NCBI GenBank assembly: GCA_037974665.1
Contig: CM075783.1
Span: 38,696,712-38,760,711, forward strand
Source of the DNA: Ehretia macrophylla
Taxonomy: Eukaryota > Streptophyta > Magnoliopsida > Boraginales > Ehretiaceae
Direction: 5' to 3'
Length of the DNA: 64,000 nucleotides
The translations under genes and the position numbers were made by a program. The notes below the pieces were generated by a model. It saw nothing but the letters and a program-made list of their open reading frames with translations, was not told the origin of the DNA and made no database searches. Of this stretch, positions 22,033 through 33,746 are shown piece by piece (positions within the stretch are counted from its first letter, which is position 1; each line of letters begins with the position of its first letter).

Positions 22033-24311
22033 TGTAATACCTGAGCCCGGAATGTGAATTTTCTTGTTTATTATTTTGAAAATTTTATTTCCTTAAATTC
22101 TTTGTGAATTAATTGTTACTTTCTCGCTGTCGCAACGTGCATTGCATTTAAGGAGCGATAGCTAGAGAACGATTTCTAGTCCTCATCACATAGTGAAACT
22201 CGTATTTAAATGACTTAAATTTTATATTTCAATTGTTGCTAGCTGAAAATTTAATATGTGTTAGTTATTGAGCTTAAAAATGCACAAAAATAGAGCCTTT
22301 GACCAAGTTTTAAGTTGTTTGACTTGGACCTTTGACCCTTTGACCATTTAACACTTAAATAAGCATTTAACTAAGCAAAATAAAAAAAGAAACAGCAGCT
22401 AAACAGAGAGAGAGGGCCGTGAGTTCCAAGAGAGAAAAAAAAATATTTCAACCTTTCAATCGTTCAATCTTCGCGTGAGCTCGTGCGGGGTGATTTCTGA
22501 GGCAACTAGCGTTGTTTTCCTAGTGACTAGAAGTACCTGAGGTGAGGGAAGCATGTTATTTGCGCATTTATACGTTGTGTATGTTAACTTTGCAATTTTG
22601 AGATTTATCCGTAGATCGTTATTTAAAGCGATTTGATGCTTCTAGAATGTTCTTTGGCATTTGTAGAACATGTATTTATAGCTTTTTAACATTTTCTGCG
22701 GTTAAATGTTGTGATTGCAAATTAAATTGTCAATTGAATAGTGTTTTATGAATAGTAAAACCTTGAAACGTTGAAGTTGCGCTGTTATGCTTTCCGTTGA
22801 TGTAGAAATGTGCTAGGTATGCTAGAATGCCTAAATACATGCTTTGTTTGGGTTGCGTAGTGGAAAAAATGAGAATTATGCCTTTGGGAAAGTCAGGGTC
22901 GTTTAGGTCGACTTTAGCGTTTTCTCGTTTTGCATGTTGGCATTGCTTCGGGAAGCCATGGAAGCACTTTTGGTGCGATTATGGCGTTGGTTGGGTGTTT
23001 GGTTGTTATAGTTGTAGTTCAAACGAGAAAGGGGAAAATCGGGGCTTTGCGCGAGTTCTAGGGTAAAGTAAGGTTTCGGGGTCTTTAGACGTGCCTTATG
23101 GTGACCTAGGAGGGTTGGCGAAGTTGGTTTTCAGAACTCGTGGCTCGTTTGGAAATGGTAGCGTTTTGATAGTTGGGGCCGAATTGTGTTTTTGTGTGTT
23201 TTCTTGACTTTATGCCTATATAATGCTTAGAATTACTTGAAATACTTGTTTGAGTTGTTTTGGATTGAAATGCTTATCAATTGCTGCTATTGCGTGCGAG
23301 AGTAACCTACTTTGTTATTCTCTCACGTGTGGCTTTATCGCTTGTTTATCGCCTTGTATCGAGTCTTGCATTGCATAGTGTCTCGCGCGTGAGTGATGAG
23401 CCTCTTTGGGTAGCCTTGGGTTGCCAGTGTTGGTTGCTCTAGCTCCGCTGCTATTCCCTTTCTCGCTTGGGTTGCCTCCCAGGGAGATTTGGGTCGTAGG
23501 TTGATGGATACTTCCGGGGTATTCCAAACTGGTGTTATAAGGTGGTTTAGGTCGGCGCGTCGTCATCGAATTCATGTTTGAAGGTTGCTCGTAAAAAGAG
23601 TATCGTATCCTTTGAATGAGTGTTTATAGCTTTAATGCTTGCCTTGCTTTGTTGATGGCTTTATTATATCTCTGTATGATATATGTATACATTGCTTGGC
23701 TAATTGCATTGCATACTCCTCTCATCTCCGACCTTGAGACCAATTGCCCTCACTGAGCAATAGTTTTTGCTCATTCCTCTCTATACTATATTTTTACAGG
23801 AGTAGATGAAGCAGACCCTCTTGAGGTAATTGAGGAGGAGGAACAGGTAGAGGTGTTCCCGTGATTGCACTTCTCTACTTTGCTGGTGGTTGGTTACCAG
23901 ATTTTGTGCGAGCCTTGCGTGATATGTATATTGCTTGGATGTCGTTTAATTTTGAGGCTTGTAGCCTTGTATGTATTTTATAGTTAAGGCCTCTACGGTC
24001 TTATGTTGTATAAGTTGAAAGAATGTAAAGTTGTAAACTTATACCCTTGTGACTAGTAAGGAAATGCATGCTATTGGAATTGATTAGAGGCATAAATACT
24101 TGTGTAGTATGCATATCATTTTTTGTTTGGAAAGTTGGTTAATAAGAGAATGTATGTTTTTAAAAGAAAGTTGTCTTGTTTAATTGTTTTATGGCTTTCG
24201 CAAGTATTATATTGATTTTAGGGTTTTCGGATCATCCGCGGTACAGAGGAGACTCTGTCCGTGTGTCGGGTCCGGGCTTGGCCTTTTTCGGGGTTGGGTC
24301 GGGGCGTGACA
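22033..24311 (+). repeat. B 5' LTR (family 2)
   Basis: Starts TGTAATACC and ends GGGTCGGGGCGTGACA. It is nearly identical to 28507-30784. It holds the TGAGC...GCTCA hairpin at 23754-23773, followed by a T-rich stretch, a CAG site and a short acidic reading rich in glutamate up to a TGA near 23864. That reading has no in-frame ATG close to it. Confidence 0.93.
23754..23773 (+). promoter_or_regulatory. B LTR hairpin (5' copy)
   Basis: TGAGC-AATAGTTTTT-GCTCA, preceded by CCTCAC. The place corresponds to the family-1 hairpin, with a shorter stem and another loop. The 3' LTR has the same at 30228-30247. Confidence 0.45.
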
Positions 24312-24319
24312 TCTTTAGG

Positions 24320-24331
24320 TGGTATCAGAGC
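24320..24331 (+). other. B primer-binding site
   Basis: TGGTATCAGAGC, complementary to the 3' end of initiator-Met tRNA, shortly after the 5' LTR. This is the usual primer of Tekay/Del chromoviruses. Confidence 0.9.
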
Positions 24332-24623
24332 ATGATAGTCTTGCATGAGCCGGGATATGATTCTCGGTATGTGGGGTAAAGGTCTAAAATGCGAAAGTGT
24401 TTATGTATGATTGCTAAGTGAAAAGAAAATGATATAGCATGACTTTGTGAACTTGGAATGTTTATGTGTTTAAGTGAAATAGTTTGGCAAGTTGAACTTG
24501 TCTTATGTGAATTGTGTGATAGAATATTGGATTGTTATTGACTTGAGTGTTATCTAATTTTATGTGCTATATTTTTGTCTATAAACTGCTTTTAAATGTT
24601 GCCAGCTATTGTGAGTTGCTACT

Positions 24624-25790
24624 ATGCCGCCACGTCGTGGTACCCAAGGTATAGGATCAGATGAAGAGGCAGCAGAACAGGGTCAACAGCCGTTGCCTGA
24701 GCAGTTTATGGCTACTATGACTACTGCAGTAGACCGGATTACACAGGTGCTGCATGAGCAGAGGCAGGACCGGAATAATCCCCAGGGAAATCAAGCTAAT
24801 CCTGGTGGACAGGGGTACAGAGTTGAGAACAATCAGTTAGAGAAATTTCTGAGGCACGAGCTGGGAAAGTTCTTCGGAGAGCCGGATGATGAGGCGGCCG
24901 AGAGATGGATTAATCGTGTCGAGAAAATTTTCACTACTTTGAGGTACACTGATGAGGCAAGAATAGATTATGCGTCATTCCTGTTTGAGGGCGACGCAGA
25001 GCAGTGGAGGAATACTGTCTGGAGGAGGTGGGATTGTGAGGATGTACCACATTTGTGAGATGATTTTGTAAGTGAATTTCAGGATAAGTATATTCCCGAG
25101 ATGGCTATGGAAAGGAGGGAAGATGAGTTTGTGGCCCTGAAACAGGGAAATATGACTGTTGCTCAGTACGAGGCTAGGTTTGTTAGCCTGTCGAGGTATA
25201 TGCCCGAGTTGGTACGGCCGGCTTGGAGGATGATTCATAGGTTTGTCCGTGGGCTGAGAATGGACATACAGTTGCATTTGACAGGGCAGACCTGCACTAC
25301 TTTTCCCGAGGCATTTCAGGCAGCCTCGAAGTTTGAGAAACGGAAGGTTGAAATGATAGCTGAGACCAGTCAGCCGAGTAAGAAGCAGTATTTGGGCCAG
25401 AGCAGCCAGAGTCAGCCGAGGCAGTATCAGTCTTCTACACAGGTTCCTCAGCAGCGTCCGTATCAGCCACAGCAACAGTTTCAGGCTAGGCCAGCTGTGA
25501 CTAGACCTCAGCAGGGAGGTACAGTTCCTACCCCTGCCAGAGCCCCAGCACCTACGGGAAACACTGCAGTTAGGCAAAATCAGCAGTGTAATTATTGTAA
25601 TCGGTCAGGGCATATTGAGGCTAACTACTGGAGGAAGAGTGGTAAATGTACGGGTTGTGGCAGTGATGACCATAGGGTGAGGGATTGCCCTAAATATAAC
25701 AATGTTCAGGGCCGTGGTGGAGGCCAAGGTGTTCAGAATAGGGCTGCAGGTGCACGTCCAGCACAGAGAGTTCAGGCTATGGTCTTTGCA
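24624..25790 (+). pseudogene. B gag (fossil)
   Basis: The start codon ATG 24624 opens MPPRRGTQG, a usual Tekay-type gag start. A capsid-like region follows (FFGEPDDEAAERWINRVEKIF, then the [15 protein letters not shown] block), then a glutamine-rich linker and two CCHC zinc knuckles at about 25588-25692 (CNYCNRSGH and [14 protein letters not shown]). Gag forms the particle. The gene is broken. Confidence 0.88.
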
Positions 25791-27790
25791 CTGGATGCAG
25801 AGGAGCTACCCGATACTACAGCTATAGTAGAAGGTACCTTTCTTCTCAATACTCAGCCAGTTAAAGTTTTGATTGATCCCGGAGCTACACATTCGTTTAT
25901 AACTCCTGCATGTGCACGACCTGTGAATGTTTGCATTGATAAATTGCCTCACGAAGTTGAAGTTAGTACTTCTTTGGGTGCAAAATTTGTTACTGAGTCT
26001 ATTTGCAAATCTTGTGATATATGTATTGAGAACCGTAAATTTCCTGCTGATTTAATTATATTGCCATTCCGTGACTTTGAAATCATTTTGGGAATGGACT
26101 GGTTGGGAAAGTATTATGCTCAGTTGGATTGTAGAACAAAGGTCGTTTATCTTAAGGTTCCTGACCTACCGGTACTAGAGATTGTTGGGAACTGCAGGAC
26201 TGCCCGCATTCCACTTTTATCAGCAATCAAGACTTCTAAGTTGTTGAATAAGGGTTGTGAAGCTTACTTAGCCTATCTGATCAATCAGCCTACTGATAAG
26301 TTGAGTTTGAATGAGGTTCCGATTGTAAGAGACTTCCCTAGTGTATTTCCCGTGGAATTACCGGGTTTACCACCGGATAGGGAGATTGAGTTCGTGATTG
26401 ATCTTGTGCTAGGCACTGCGCCAATTTCTAGGAGTCCTTATAGAATGGCATCGGCTGAACTTCAGGAGTTAAAAATTCAGCTTCAGAACTTGCTTGAGAA
26501 AGGGTTTATACAACCTAGTTCTTCATCGTGGGGTGCACCTGTGTTGTTTGTGAGAAAGAAAGACGGCACACTACGGTTATGTATTGATTACAGGGGACTT
26601 AATCAAGTCACAATTAAGAATAAATACCCCTTGCCGTTGATTGAAGAATTGTTTGACCAGTTGCAGGGTGCGAGTGTTTACTCCAAATTTGACTTGAGGC
26701 AGGGTTACTATCAACTTAGGATTCGGAGTGACGATATACCAAAGACGGCATTCAGGACTAGATATGGCCACTATGAATTTGTTGTATTGTCGTTTGGATT
26801 GACGAATGCACCATCCGCATTCATGGACTTGATGCAGAGGGTTTTTCGACCTTACCTTGATCAGTTTGTCGTAATCTTTATTGACGACATTTTAGTGTAT
26901 TCGAAGAACGAGGCTGAACATGAGCAATACTTGAGGATTGTGCTTTAGACTTTGCAAGAAAACAAGATTTTTGCTAAATTCAGCAAGTGTGAGTTCTGGT
27001 TGAATCAGATATCTTTTCTAGGCCATATCATTTCAGATCAAGGAATTTCAGTAGACCCAGCTAAGATTGAAGTTGTTTCATCTTGGAAGAGACCTGAGAC
27101 GGTGCCAGAGATTCGGAGTTTTCTTGGATTGGCAGGTTACTACCGGAGATTTGTTAAAGACTTTTCCAAAATTTCTGGACCTTTAAGCCAGTTGACTAGG
27201 AAGAAAGTTGCTTACAACTGGGATGCTAAATGTGAATCCAGTTTCCAAGAATTGAAGAAGAGACTAACTTCAGCTCCTATACTAGTTTTACCTGAGGGAA
27301 CAGACAACTTCGTTGTCTACAGTGATGCATCTAAGGAAGGATTGGGCTGTGTTTTAATGCAAAATGGTAAGGTGATTGCCTATGCTTCTAGGAAATTGAA
27401 ACCTTATGAAGTTAATTACCCTACACATGATCTTGAGTTAGCTGCGGTTGTGTTTGCATTGAAGAAGTGGCGTCATTACTTGTGGGGTTGCAGATTTGAA
27501 ATATTTACTGACCACAAGAGTCTCAAGTATTTGTTTTCACAGAAGGATCTAAATATGAGGTAGCGAAGATGGCTAGAGCTATTGGGTGGTTATAACTGTT
27601 CTATTAACTATGTGCCAGGTAAGGCAAATGTTGTTGCTGATGCTTTGAGCCGAAAGGCTACTGTTGTAAGCTTGATTATCAAGGACTGGGAGACTTTGGA
27701 AGAAATTTGTTCATGGAAGCCAGAAGCTACTGAGGTAGGGATTCGATTTGCTAGTTTACAGATTCAGTCAGGGTTGCTAGCATAGATCAG
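25790..27790 (+). pseudogene. B protease, reverse transcriptase and RNase H (fossil)
   Basis: The protease region is marked by the VLID.GATHSF block near 25870 and ILGMDWL near 26088. RT follows with [34 protein letters not shown] and the catalytic [10 protein letters not shown] near 26876. RNase H is marked by [38 protein letters not shown] and [11 protein letters not shown]; its end by [13 protein letters not shown]. It is broken. Confidence 0.9.
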
Positions 27791-27922
27791 AGAGGCTCAG
27801 AAGACTGATCCTCACATCTTGAAATCCAAGAAAAAGCTAAAGGGGGAGAGTCGGAGTTTAAATTACATGCAGATGGCATCTTCAGATTCAGGGATAGAGT
27901 ATGTGTTCCTGATGTTCCGACT

Positions 27923-28495
27923 GTGTTACCTGAGATGATTAAAATGGTAGATAATGTTCACCTTATTTGCCAGCGTATGCTTACAGCTCAGAGTCGTCAG
28001 AAGAGTTATGCGGATAAGCACCGTCGGGATCTTGAGTTTGATTTGGGAGATTGGGTGTTTCTTAAGATTTCTCCACGGAAGGGATTGATTCGGCACGGTA
28101 AGAGCGGGAAGTTTAGTCCCAAGTATGTGGGTCCGTATGAGATCACCGAAAAGGTAGGTCCTTTGGATTATCGATTAGCTTTGCCTCCGAGCTTGTCGAG
28201 ACTGCACGATGTGTTCCATGTGTCTATGTTGAAGAAGTATCATCCAGACCCTTCACATGTACTTGAACCAGAGCCTTTGCAGATTGAAGAAAAGTTGTCT
28301 TATGAAGAGAAACCGATTCGAATTGTGGATCAGAAAGTTCAGGAGCTTCGCAGGAAGAGTATTCCGTTAGTAAAGGTTATGTGGAATCATCATGGGTTTG
28401 AGGAAGCAACTTGGGAAAGAGAGGACCAGGTTCGGGATCAGTATCCAGAGTTGTTTGTTGACCAAGTAGGAATTGCGTGGGCGCAATTGTTTTAA
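27923..28495 (+). pseudogene. B integrase C-terminus with chromodomain-like end (fossil)
   Basis: Reads RQKSYADKHRRDLEF, YVGPYEITEKVG, DVFHVSMLKKYHPDPSH and ends with a KVMWNHHGFEEATWERE block, which is the chromodomain-like tail that guides chromovirus integration to heterochromatin. The polypurine tract follows at 28493-28506. Confidence 0.85.
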
Positions 28496-28506
28496 GGGGG
28501 AGAGGG

Positions 28507-30784
28507 TGTAATACCCGAGCCCGGAATGTGAATTTTCTTGTTTATTATTTTGAAAATTTTATTTCCTTAAATTCTTTGTGAATTAATTGTTACTTTCTCG
28601 CTGTCGCAACATGCATTGCATTTAAGGAGCGATAGCTAGAGAACGATTTCTAGTCCTCAGCACATAGTGAAACTCGTATTTAAATGACTTAAATTTTATA
28701 TTTTAATTGTTGCTAGCTGAAAATTTAATATGTGTTAGTTATTGAGCTTAAAAATGCACAAAAATAGAGCCTTTGACCAAGTTTTAAGTTGTTTGACTTG
28801 GACCTTTGACCCTTTGACCATTTAACACTTAAATAAGCATTTAACTAAGCAAAATAAAAAAAGAAACAGAAGCTGAACAGAGAGAGAGGGCCGTGAGTTC
28901 CAAGAGAGAAAAAAAAAATATTTCAACCTTTTAATCGTTCAATCTTCGCGTGAGCTCGTGCGGGGTGATTTCCGAGGCAACTAGCGTTGTTTTCCTAGCG
29001 ACTAGGAGTACCTGAGGTGAGGGAAGCATGTTATTTGCGCATTTATACGTTGTGTATGTTAACTTTGTCAATTTTGAGATTTATCCGTAGATCGTTATTT
29101 AAAGCGATTTGATGTTTCTAGAATGTTCTTTGGCATTTGTAGAACATGTATTTATAGCTTTTTAATATTTTCTGCGGTTAAATGTTGTGATTGCAAATTA
29201 AATTGTCAATTGAATAGTGTTTTGTGAATAGTAAAACCTTGAAACGTTGAAGTTGCGCTGTTATGCTTTCCGTTGATGTAGAAATGTGCTAGGTATGCTA
29301 GAATGCCTAAATGCATGGTTTGTTTGGGTTGCGTAGTGGGAAAAATGAGAATTATGCCTTTGGGAAAGTCGGGGTCGTTTAGGTCGACTTTAGCGTTTTC
29401 TCGTTTCGTGTTGGCATTGCTTCGGGAAGCCATGGAAGCACTTTTGGTGCGATTATGGCGTTGGTTGGGTGTTTGGTTGTTATAGTTGTAGTTCAAACGA
29501 GAAAGGGGGAAATCGGGGCTTTGCGCGAGTTCTAGGGTAAAGAAAGGTTTCGGGGTCTTTAGACGTGCCTTATGGTGACCTAGGAGGGTTGGCGAAGTCG
29601 GTTTCTAGAACTCGTGGCTCGTTTGGAAATGGTAGCGTTTTGATAGTTGGGGCCGAATTGTGTTTTTGTGTGTTTTCTTGACTTTATGCCTATAGAATGC
29701 TTAGAATTACTTGAAATACTTGTTTGAGTTGTTTTGGATTGAAATGCTTATCAATTGCTGCTATTGCGTGCGAGAGTAACCTACTTTGTTATTCTCTCAC
29801 GTGTGGCTTTATCACTTGTTTATCGCCTTGTATCGAGTCTTGCATTCCATAGTGTCTCGCGCGTGAGTGATGAGCCTCTCTAGGTAGCCTTGGGTTGCCA
29901 GTGTTGGTTGCTCTAGCTCCGCTGCTATTCCCTTTCTCGCTTGGGTTGCCTCCTAGGGAGATTTGGGTCGTAGGTTGATGGATACTTCCGGGGTATTCCA
30001 AACTGGTGTTATAAGGTGGTTTGGGCTGGCGCGTCGTCATCGAATTCGTGTTTGAAGGTTGCTCGTGAAAAGAGTATCATATCCTTTGAATGAGTGTTTA
30101 TAGCTTTAATGCTTGCCTTGCTTTGTTGATGACTTTATTATATCTCTGTATGATATATGTATACATTGCTTGGCTAATTGCATTGCATACTCCTCTCATC
30201 TCCGTCCTTGAGACCAATTGCCCTCGCTGAGCAATAGTTTTTGCTCATTCCTCTCTATACTATATTTTTACAGGAGTAGTTGAAGCAGACCTCTTGAGGT
30301 AATTGAGGAAGGGGAACAAGTGGAGGTGTTCCCGTGATTGCACTTCCCTACTTTGCTGGTGGTTGGTTACCAGATTTTGTGCGAGCCTTGCATGATATGT
30401 ATATTGCTTGGATGTCGTTTAATTTTGAGGCTTGTAGCCTTGTATGTATTTTCTAGTTGAGGCCTCTACGGTCTTATGTTGTATAAGTTGAAAGAATGTA
30501 AAGTTGTAAACTTATACCCTTGTGACTAGTAAGGAAATGCATGCTATTGGAATTGATTAGAGGCGTAAATACTTGTGTAGTATGCATATCATTTTTGGTG
30601 TGGAAAGTTGGTTAATAAGAGAATGTATGTTTTTAAAAGAAAGTTGTCTTGTTTAATTGTTTTATGGCTTTCGCAAGTATTATATTGATTTTAGGGTTTT
30701 CGGATCGTCCGCGGTACAGAGGAGACTCTGTCCGTGTGTCGGGTCCGGGCTTGGCCTTTTTCGGGGTTGGGTCGGGGCGTGACA
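28507..30784 (+). repeat. B 3' LTR (family 2)
   Basis: Starts TGTAATACCCGAG, ends GGGGCGTGACA, and is followed by the GGTGG duplication. It differs from the 5' LTR by scattered single bases. Confidence 0.93.
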
Positions 30785-30789
30785 GGTGG
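30785..30789. repeat. Target duplication GGTGG, right side of B
   Basis: Perfect match to 22028-22032. Confidence 0.92.
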
Positions 30790-30809
30790 GGTCGAGTTGG
30801 AGCGTGACA
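30790..30809 (+). repeat. A 5' LTR, last 20 bases
   Basis: GGTCGAGTTGGAGCGTGACA completes the LTR begun at 19607, giving 2446 bp in total, the same as the 3' LTR of A. A diverged primer site (TGGTATTAAAGC, 30815-30826) follows. Confidence 0.9.
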
Positions 30810-31087
30810 TTAAGTGGTATTAAAGCACATGTTGGCTGTCAGCCGGGGTATTCTTGGATGTGGGTAATGGTCTTAGCATGAAAGTATGTATGAAGTAAAA
30901 GAAAAGTGAACTATGTGTTAATATGATTAAATGATTAAGTGATTATGTGATTTAGTACTTATGTGATTATGTGATCAATTTGTTTATATGATTGATACTT
31001 AAGTGATTTATGTGTTTATGTGAATTGTTGTTTATTTGCTAATAATTTTCTATAGCCTATCTATGTGCTATAACATGTGCTAACTCT

Positions 31088-32300
31088 TTGATTAGTAGAA
31101 TGACTGGTAGACCGAGAACGAGAGGTAGGCCCGAAGCAGTTGACGAGGTTCCGGGTAATGTGACACCAGGCCGAGAAAGGGGTGATGATCGTTCTGAATC
31201 AGCCATGGATAGGATTGCAGAGGTTATGGCCGGTCAGGCCCAATTGCTAACTGGGCAGGCTGCCCAAGCTCAGACTTTGCAGGCACATTTACTGAATGTA
31301 GAGGGTAGATACCCTGGGCGTGGTACACTTAAGGAGTTTTTAGGGTACTATCCACCGAGGTTTCAGGGGAAACCATATGATCGGAAAGCCAAGGCAATGA
31401 TTAGTAGAATGGAGAAAATATTTGACACTATAGATTATACTGATGAAAGAAAGGTCACCTTTGCCGTTTATTTCTTTGATGATGAGGCAGATGAGTGGTG
31501 GCGCATGGCGAAATCTAGTTGGGAGACCCAGGGTATTCCGTATGTTTGGGATACCTTTCTGAGATCTTTTAGGGCGAAGTATGTCCCGAGGATTGCACGG
31601 GAAATGAAAGCGGCTGAGTTTCTGTCTCTAGTTCAGGGGGATGCTTTAGTGGCTCAGTATGAGGCCTCATTTACTAGACTATCCCGATATGCATCGGAGT
31701 TTGTAGCTGACGAGAAGTGCAAGACTCGTAGCTTTATGTTGGGTTAGAGGCCCGAGATTCAGGATGCGATGGCCCTGAATCAGTATGATATACTTACTGA
31801 GGCCTTTGATGCAGCTTATAGGTTAGAGAAGCGAAAGGGGGAACAGATAGGACCTAGTCAGCCTAGCAAGAGGCCCTTTCAGGTGCAGGGTCAGTAGGAT
31901 ATGTATAGACCTTCGGTATAGCAGGGTGGTCGTAGGCCTACAGTGTAGCAGGGTTTTTTCAAACCGCAAGGTCAGCAGGGATACTATTGGCCTCAGTTTC
32001 AGAAGGGGTCTTATCATGCTCAGCCGCAGTTTAGGTTGGCCCAGCTCAGGGTCCATATAGGCCTACTATTGTGAGACCTCAGCAGCAGGCTGGTACAGCT
32101 GCTTTCTCAGGTTCTGGTTCTTTTAGGGGCAATGGCAGTGTTTCATCGCCGCAGTGTACTTACTGCAAGTGTCAGGGCCATGTGGAGGCCGACTGCAGGG
32201 CGAAGGCAGGAACGTGTTTGGGTTGCGGCAGCAATCAGCATAGGGTGATGGATTGCTATAGATATCAAGGAATTGAGGGTCGGGCAGTGACCCAAGTTTA
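31088..32300 (+). pseudogene. A gag (fossil)
   Basis: Opens with [18 protein letters not shown] and contains the capsid-like region (LKEFLGYYPPRFQGKP, then DDEADEWWRMAKSSWETQG and VQGDALVAQYEASFTRLSRY). The zinc knuckles CTYCKCQGHVEADC and CLGCGSNQHRVMDC lie near 32155-32260. It is broken. Its homologue in E begins at about 52,404. Confidence 0.88.
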
Positions 32301-32339
32301 TTAGGGTCGACCCACCGGTGGTGCACCTCAGCGGGTTCA

Positions 32340-33189
32340 GGCTCGGGCCTACGTAGTTGATTTGGAGGAGATGCCTGAGGAGACTGTAGTGGTGGAAGGT
32401 AACTTTCTTATACTTGATCAACTTGTTAAAGTGTTGATTGATTCTGGTGCTACGCATTCTTTCATTACTCCTGCTTGTGTGCAATGTGTTAATATGTAAC
32501 CTGCAAGACTGCCTTATGTGGTTGAGATTAGTACCTCTTTGACTGATAAATATGTGATTGACTTAGTATGTAAGGATTGTAAAATACATGTTAAGGGGTA
32601 TAATTTTCCTTCGGACCTTATCTTATTTCCTATCCAGGGGTACGATGTTATCTTGGGTATGGATTGGCTTTCTAAGTATGATTCCCAGTTAAACTATAGT
32701 ACAAAGGTAGTACGGTTTCGGTTGCCAGATCAGCCAGTAGTAAAGGTAGCAGGGAACCGCGGTGCTAAGACGAGTTTTGTTATCTCAGCAACTAAAGCCG
32801 TTAAGTTGGTGAGTAAGGGGTGTTCGGGTTATCTAGCTTATTTGATCAATAAGCCATCTGATAAGCTACAACTGGATGAAGTACATATTATTCGAGAATA
32901 TCCCAATGTATTTCCCGACGAGTTGCCAGGGTTGCTGACAGAGAGAGATGCAGAGTTTGTGATAAATCTTATTCCCGGTACTCAACCTACTCCTAAATCA
33001 GCGTACCGGATAGCACCAGCTGAGTTGAAAGAGTTGAAAACTCCATTGCTGGAGTTAATTGAGAAGGGTTTCATTCAGCAAAGTTCTTCCCCCTGGGGAA
33101 CACCTGCTTTATTTGTGAAGAAGAAATATGGTACCTTGAGATTATGCATTGACTATCGTGGTTTGAATCAAGTGACTATCAATAACAAA
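32340..33189 (+). pseudogene. A protease and first part of RT (fossil)
   Basis: Protease is marked by [17 protein letters not shown] near 32430 and [15 protein letters not shown] near 32650. RT begins with the FPDELPGL and [19 protein letters not shown] blocks and reaches [15 protein letters not shown] at the point where C entered; RT resumes at 44124 after C. It is broken. Confidence 0.88.
33185..33189. repeat. Target duplication ACAAA, left side of C
   Basis: ACAAA before C and ACAAG (44124-44128) after it; one base differs. The uninterrupted homologue in E reads AACAAGTATCC, so ACAAG is the older form. Confidence 0.75.
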
Positions 33190-33741
33190 TGTGAAACCCC
33201 ACTTTTCTATTTTATCTTGATTTGCGTGTTTTGCCTCGTTTTGCATGCTTTGACCTGTTTATGTGTTATATGAGTCAGAATGTGTTAGAAATGTGATTTA
33301 TATTCCTAATACATGCTATATGTGCATTCATAAAATTTTCATCAAAAACAAAATCAAAAATTTTATCGCCGGTTTTAGTGAATAGTATTTCGAGCACCTG
33401 TCAGCTAAAATTTTTACAGGGGTGTTTTAAACATTTTAAAACCTAGTCATCGGGTATTAATAGACCCGTGTTTGATTAAAACGGATTTGGAATCGGTTTT
33501 GGAATTTTAAAGGTTTTTACACTTTCTTTTGCAAGAAAACGAGTTTTATCCGACTCAGGTGAAAATATTTAAATGTAAAACTCTTTGTCACCTAAAATAT
33601 ATTGTCTATAATTAATTTAGGTGTCAATTTAATAGTTGAGCAAGAAATAGTCAAGAAATGAATTAAAGGACAAGAAATAATTAAACGACTAAACAAAACT
33701 ATTTTGACCTTATTTTAATTGTTTGACCTTTTACTTATATT

Positions 33742-33746
33742 GCATC
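33742..33746. repeat. Target duplication GCATC, left side of D
   Basis: GCATC precedes the TGTCACGCCCC terminus of D and is repeated perfectly at 42257-42261. Joining the flanks restores the ATGCATCAACACACACTTGC string seen in the other family-1 LTRs. Confidence 0.93.

Larger units (their letters stand above)
22033..30784 (+). mobile_element. B: Ty3/gypsy family-2 element inside the 5' LTR of A
   Basis: Two LTRs of 2279 and 2278 bp differ by about 2% over the first 600 bp, so this is a young insertion, about a million years or less at usual plant rates. Between them lie an initiator-Met primer site, gag with two zinc knuckles, protease, RT, RNase H, and a C-terminal integrase/chromodomain-like end; I did not recognise an integrase core. 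It is broken, with several breaks. Its position gives a clear order: A first, then B. Confidence 0.93.

Noticed and set aside
22827-23066. Open frame in the B LTR starting MPKYMLCLGC, with a relative at 29303
   Set aside because: The two LTR copies differ in length and frame here, no family-1 LTR has it, and no motif is seen. It is a chance frame duplicated with the LTR.
23315-23575. Minus-strand frame shared by both B LTRs (also 29789-30040)
   Set aside because: It is shared only because the LTRs are near-identical. There is no evidence of coding.
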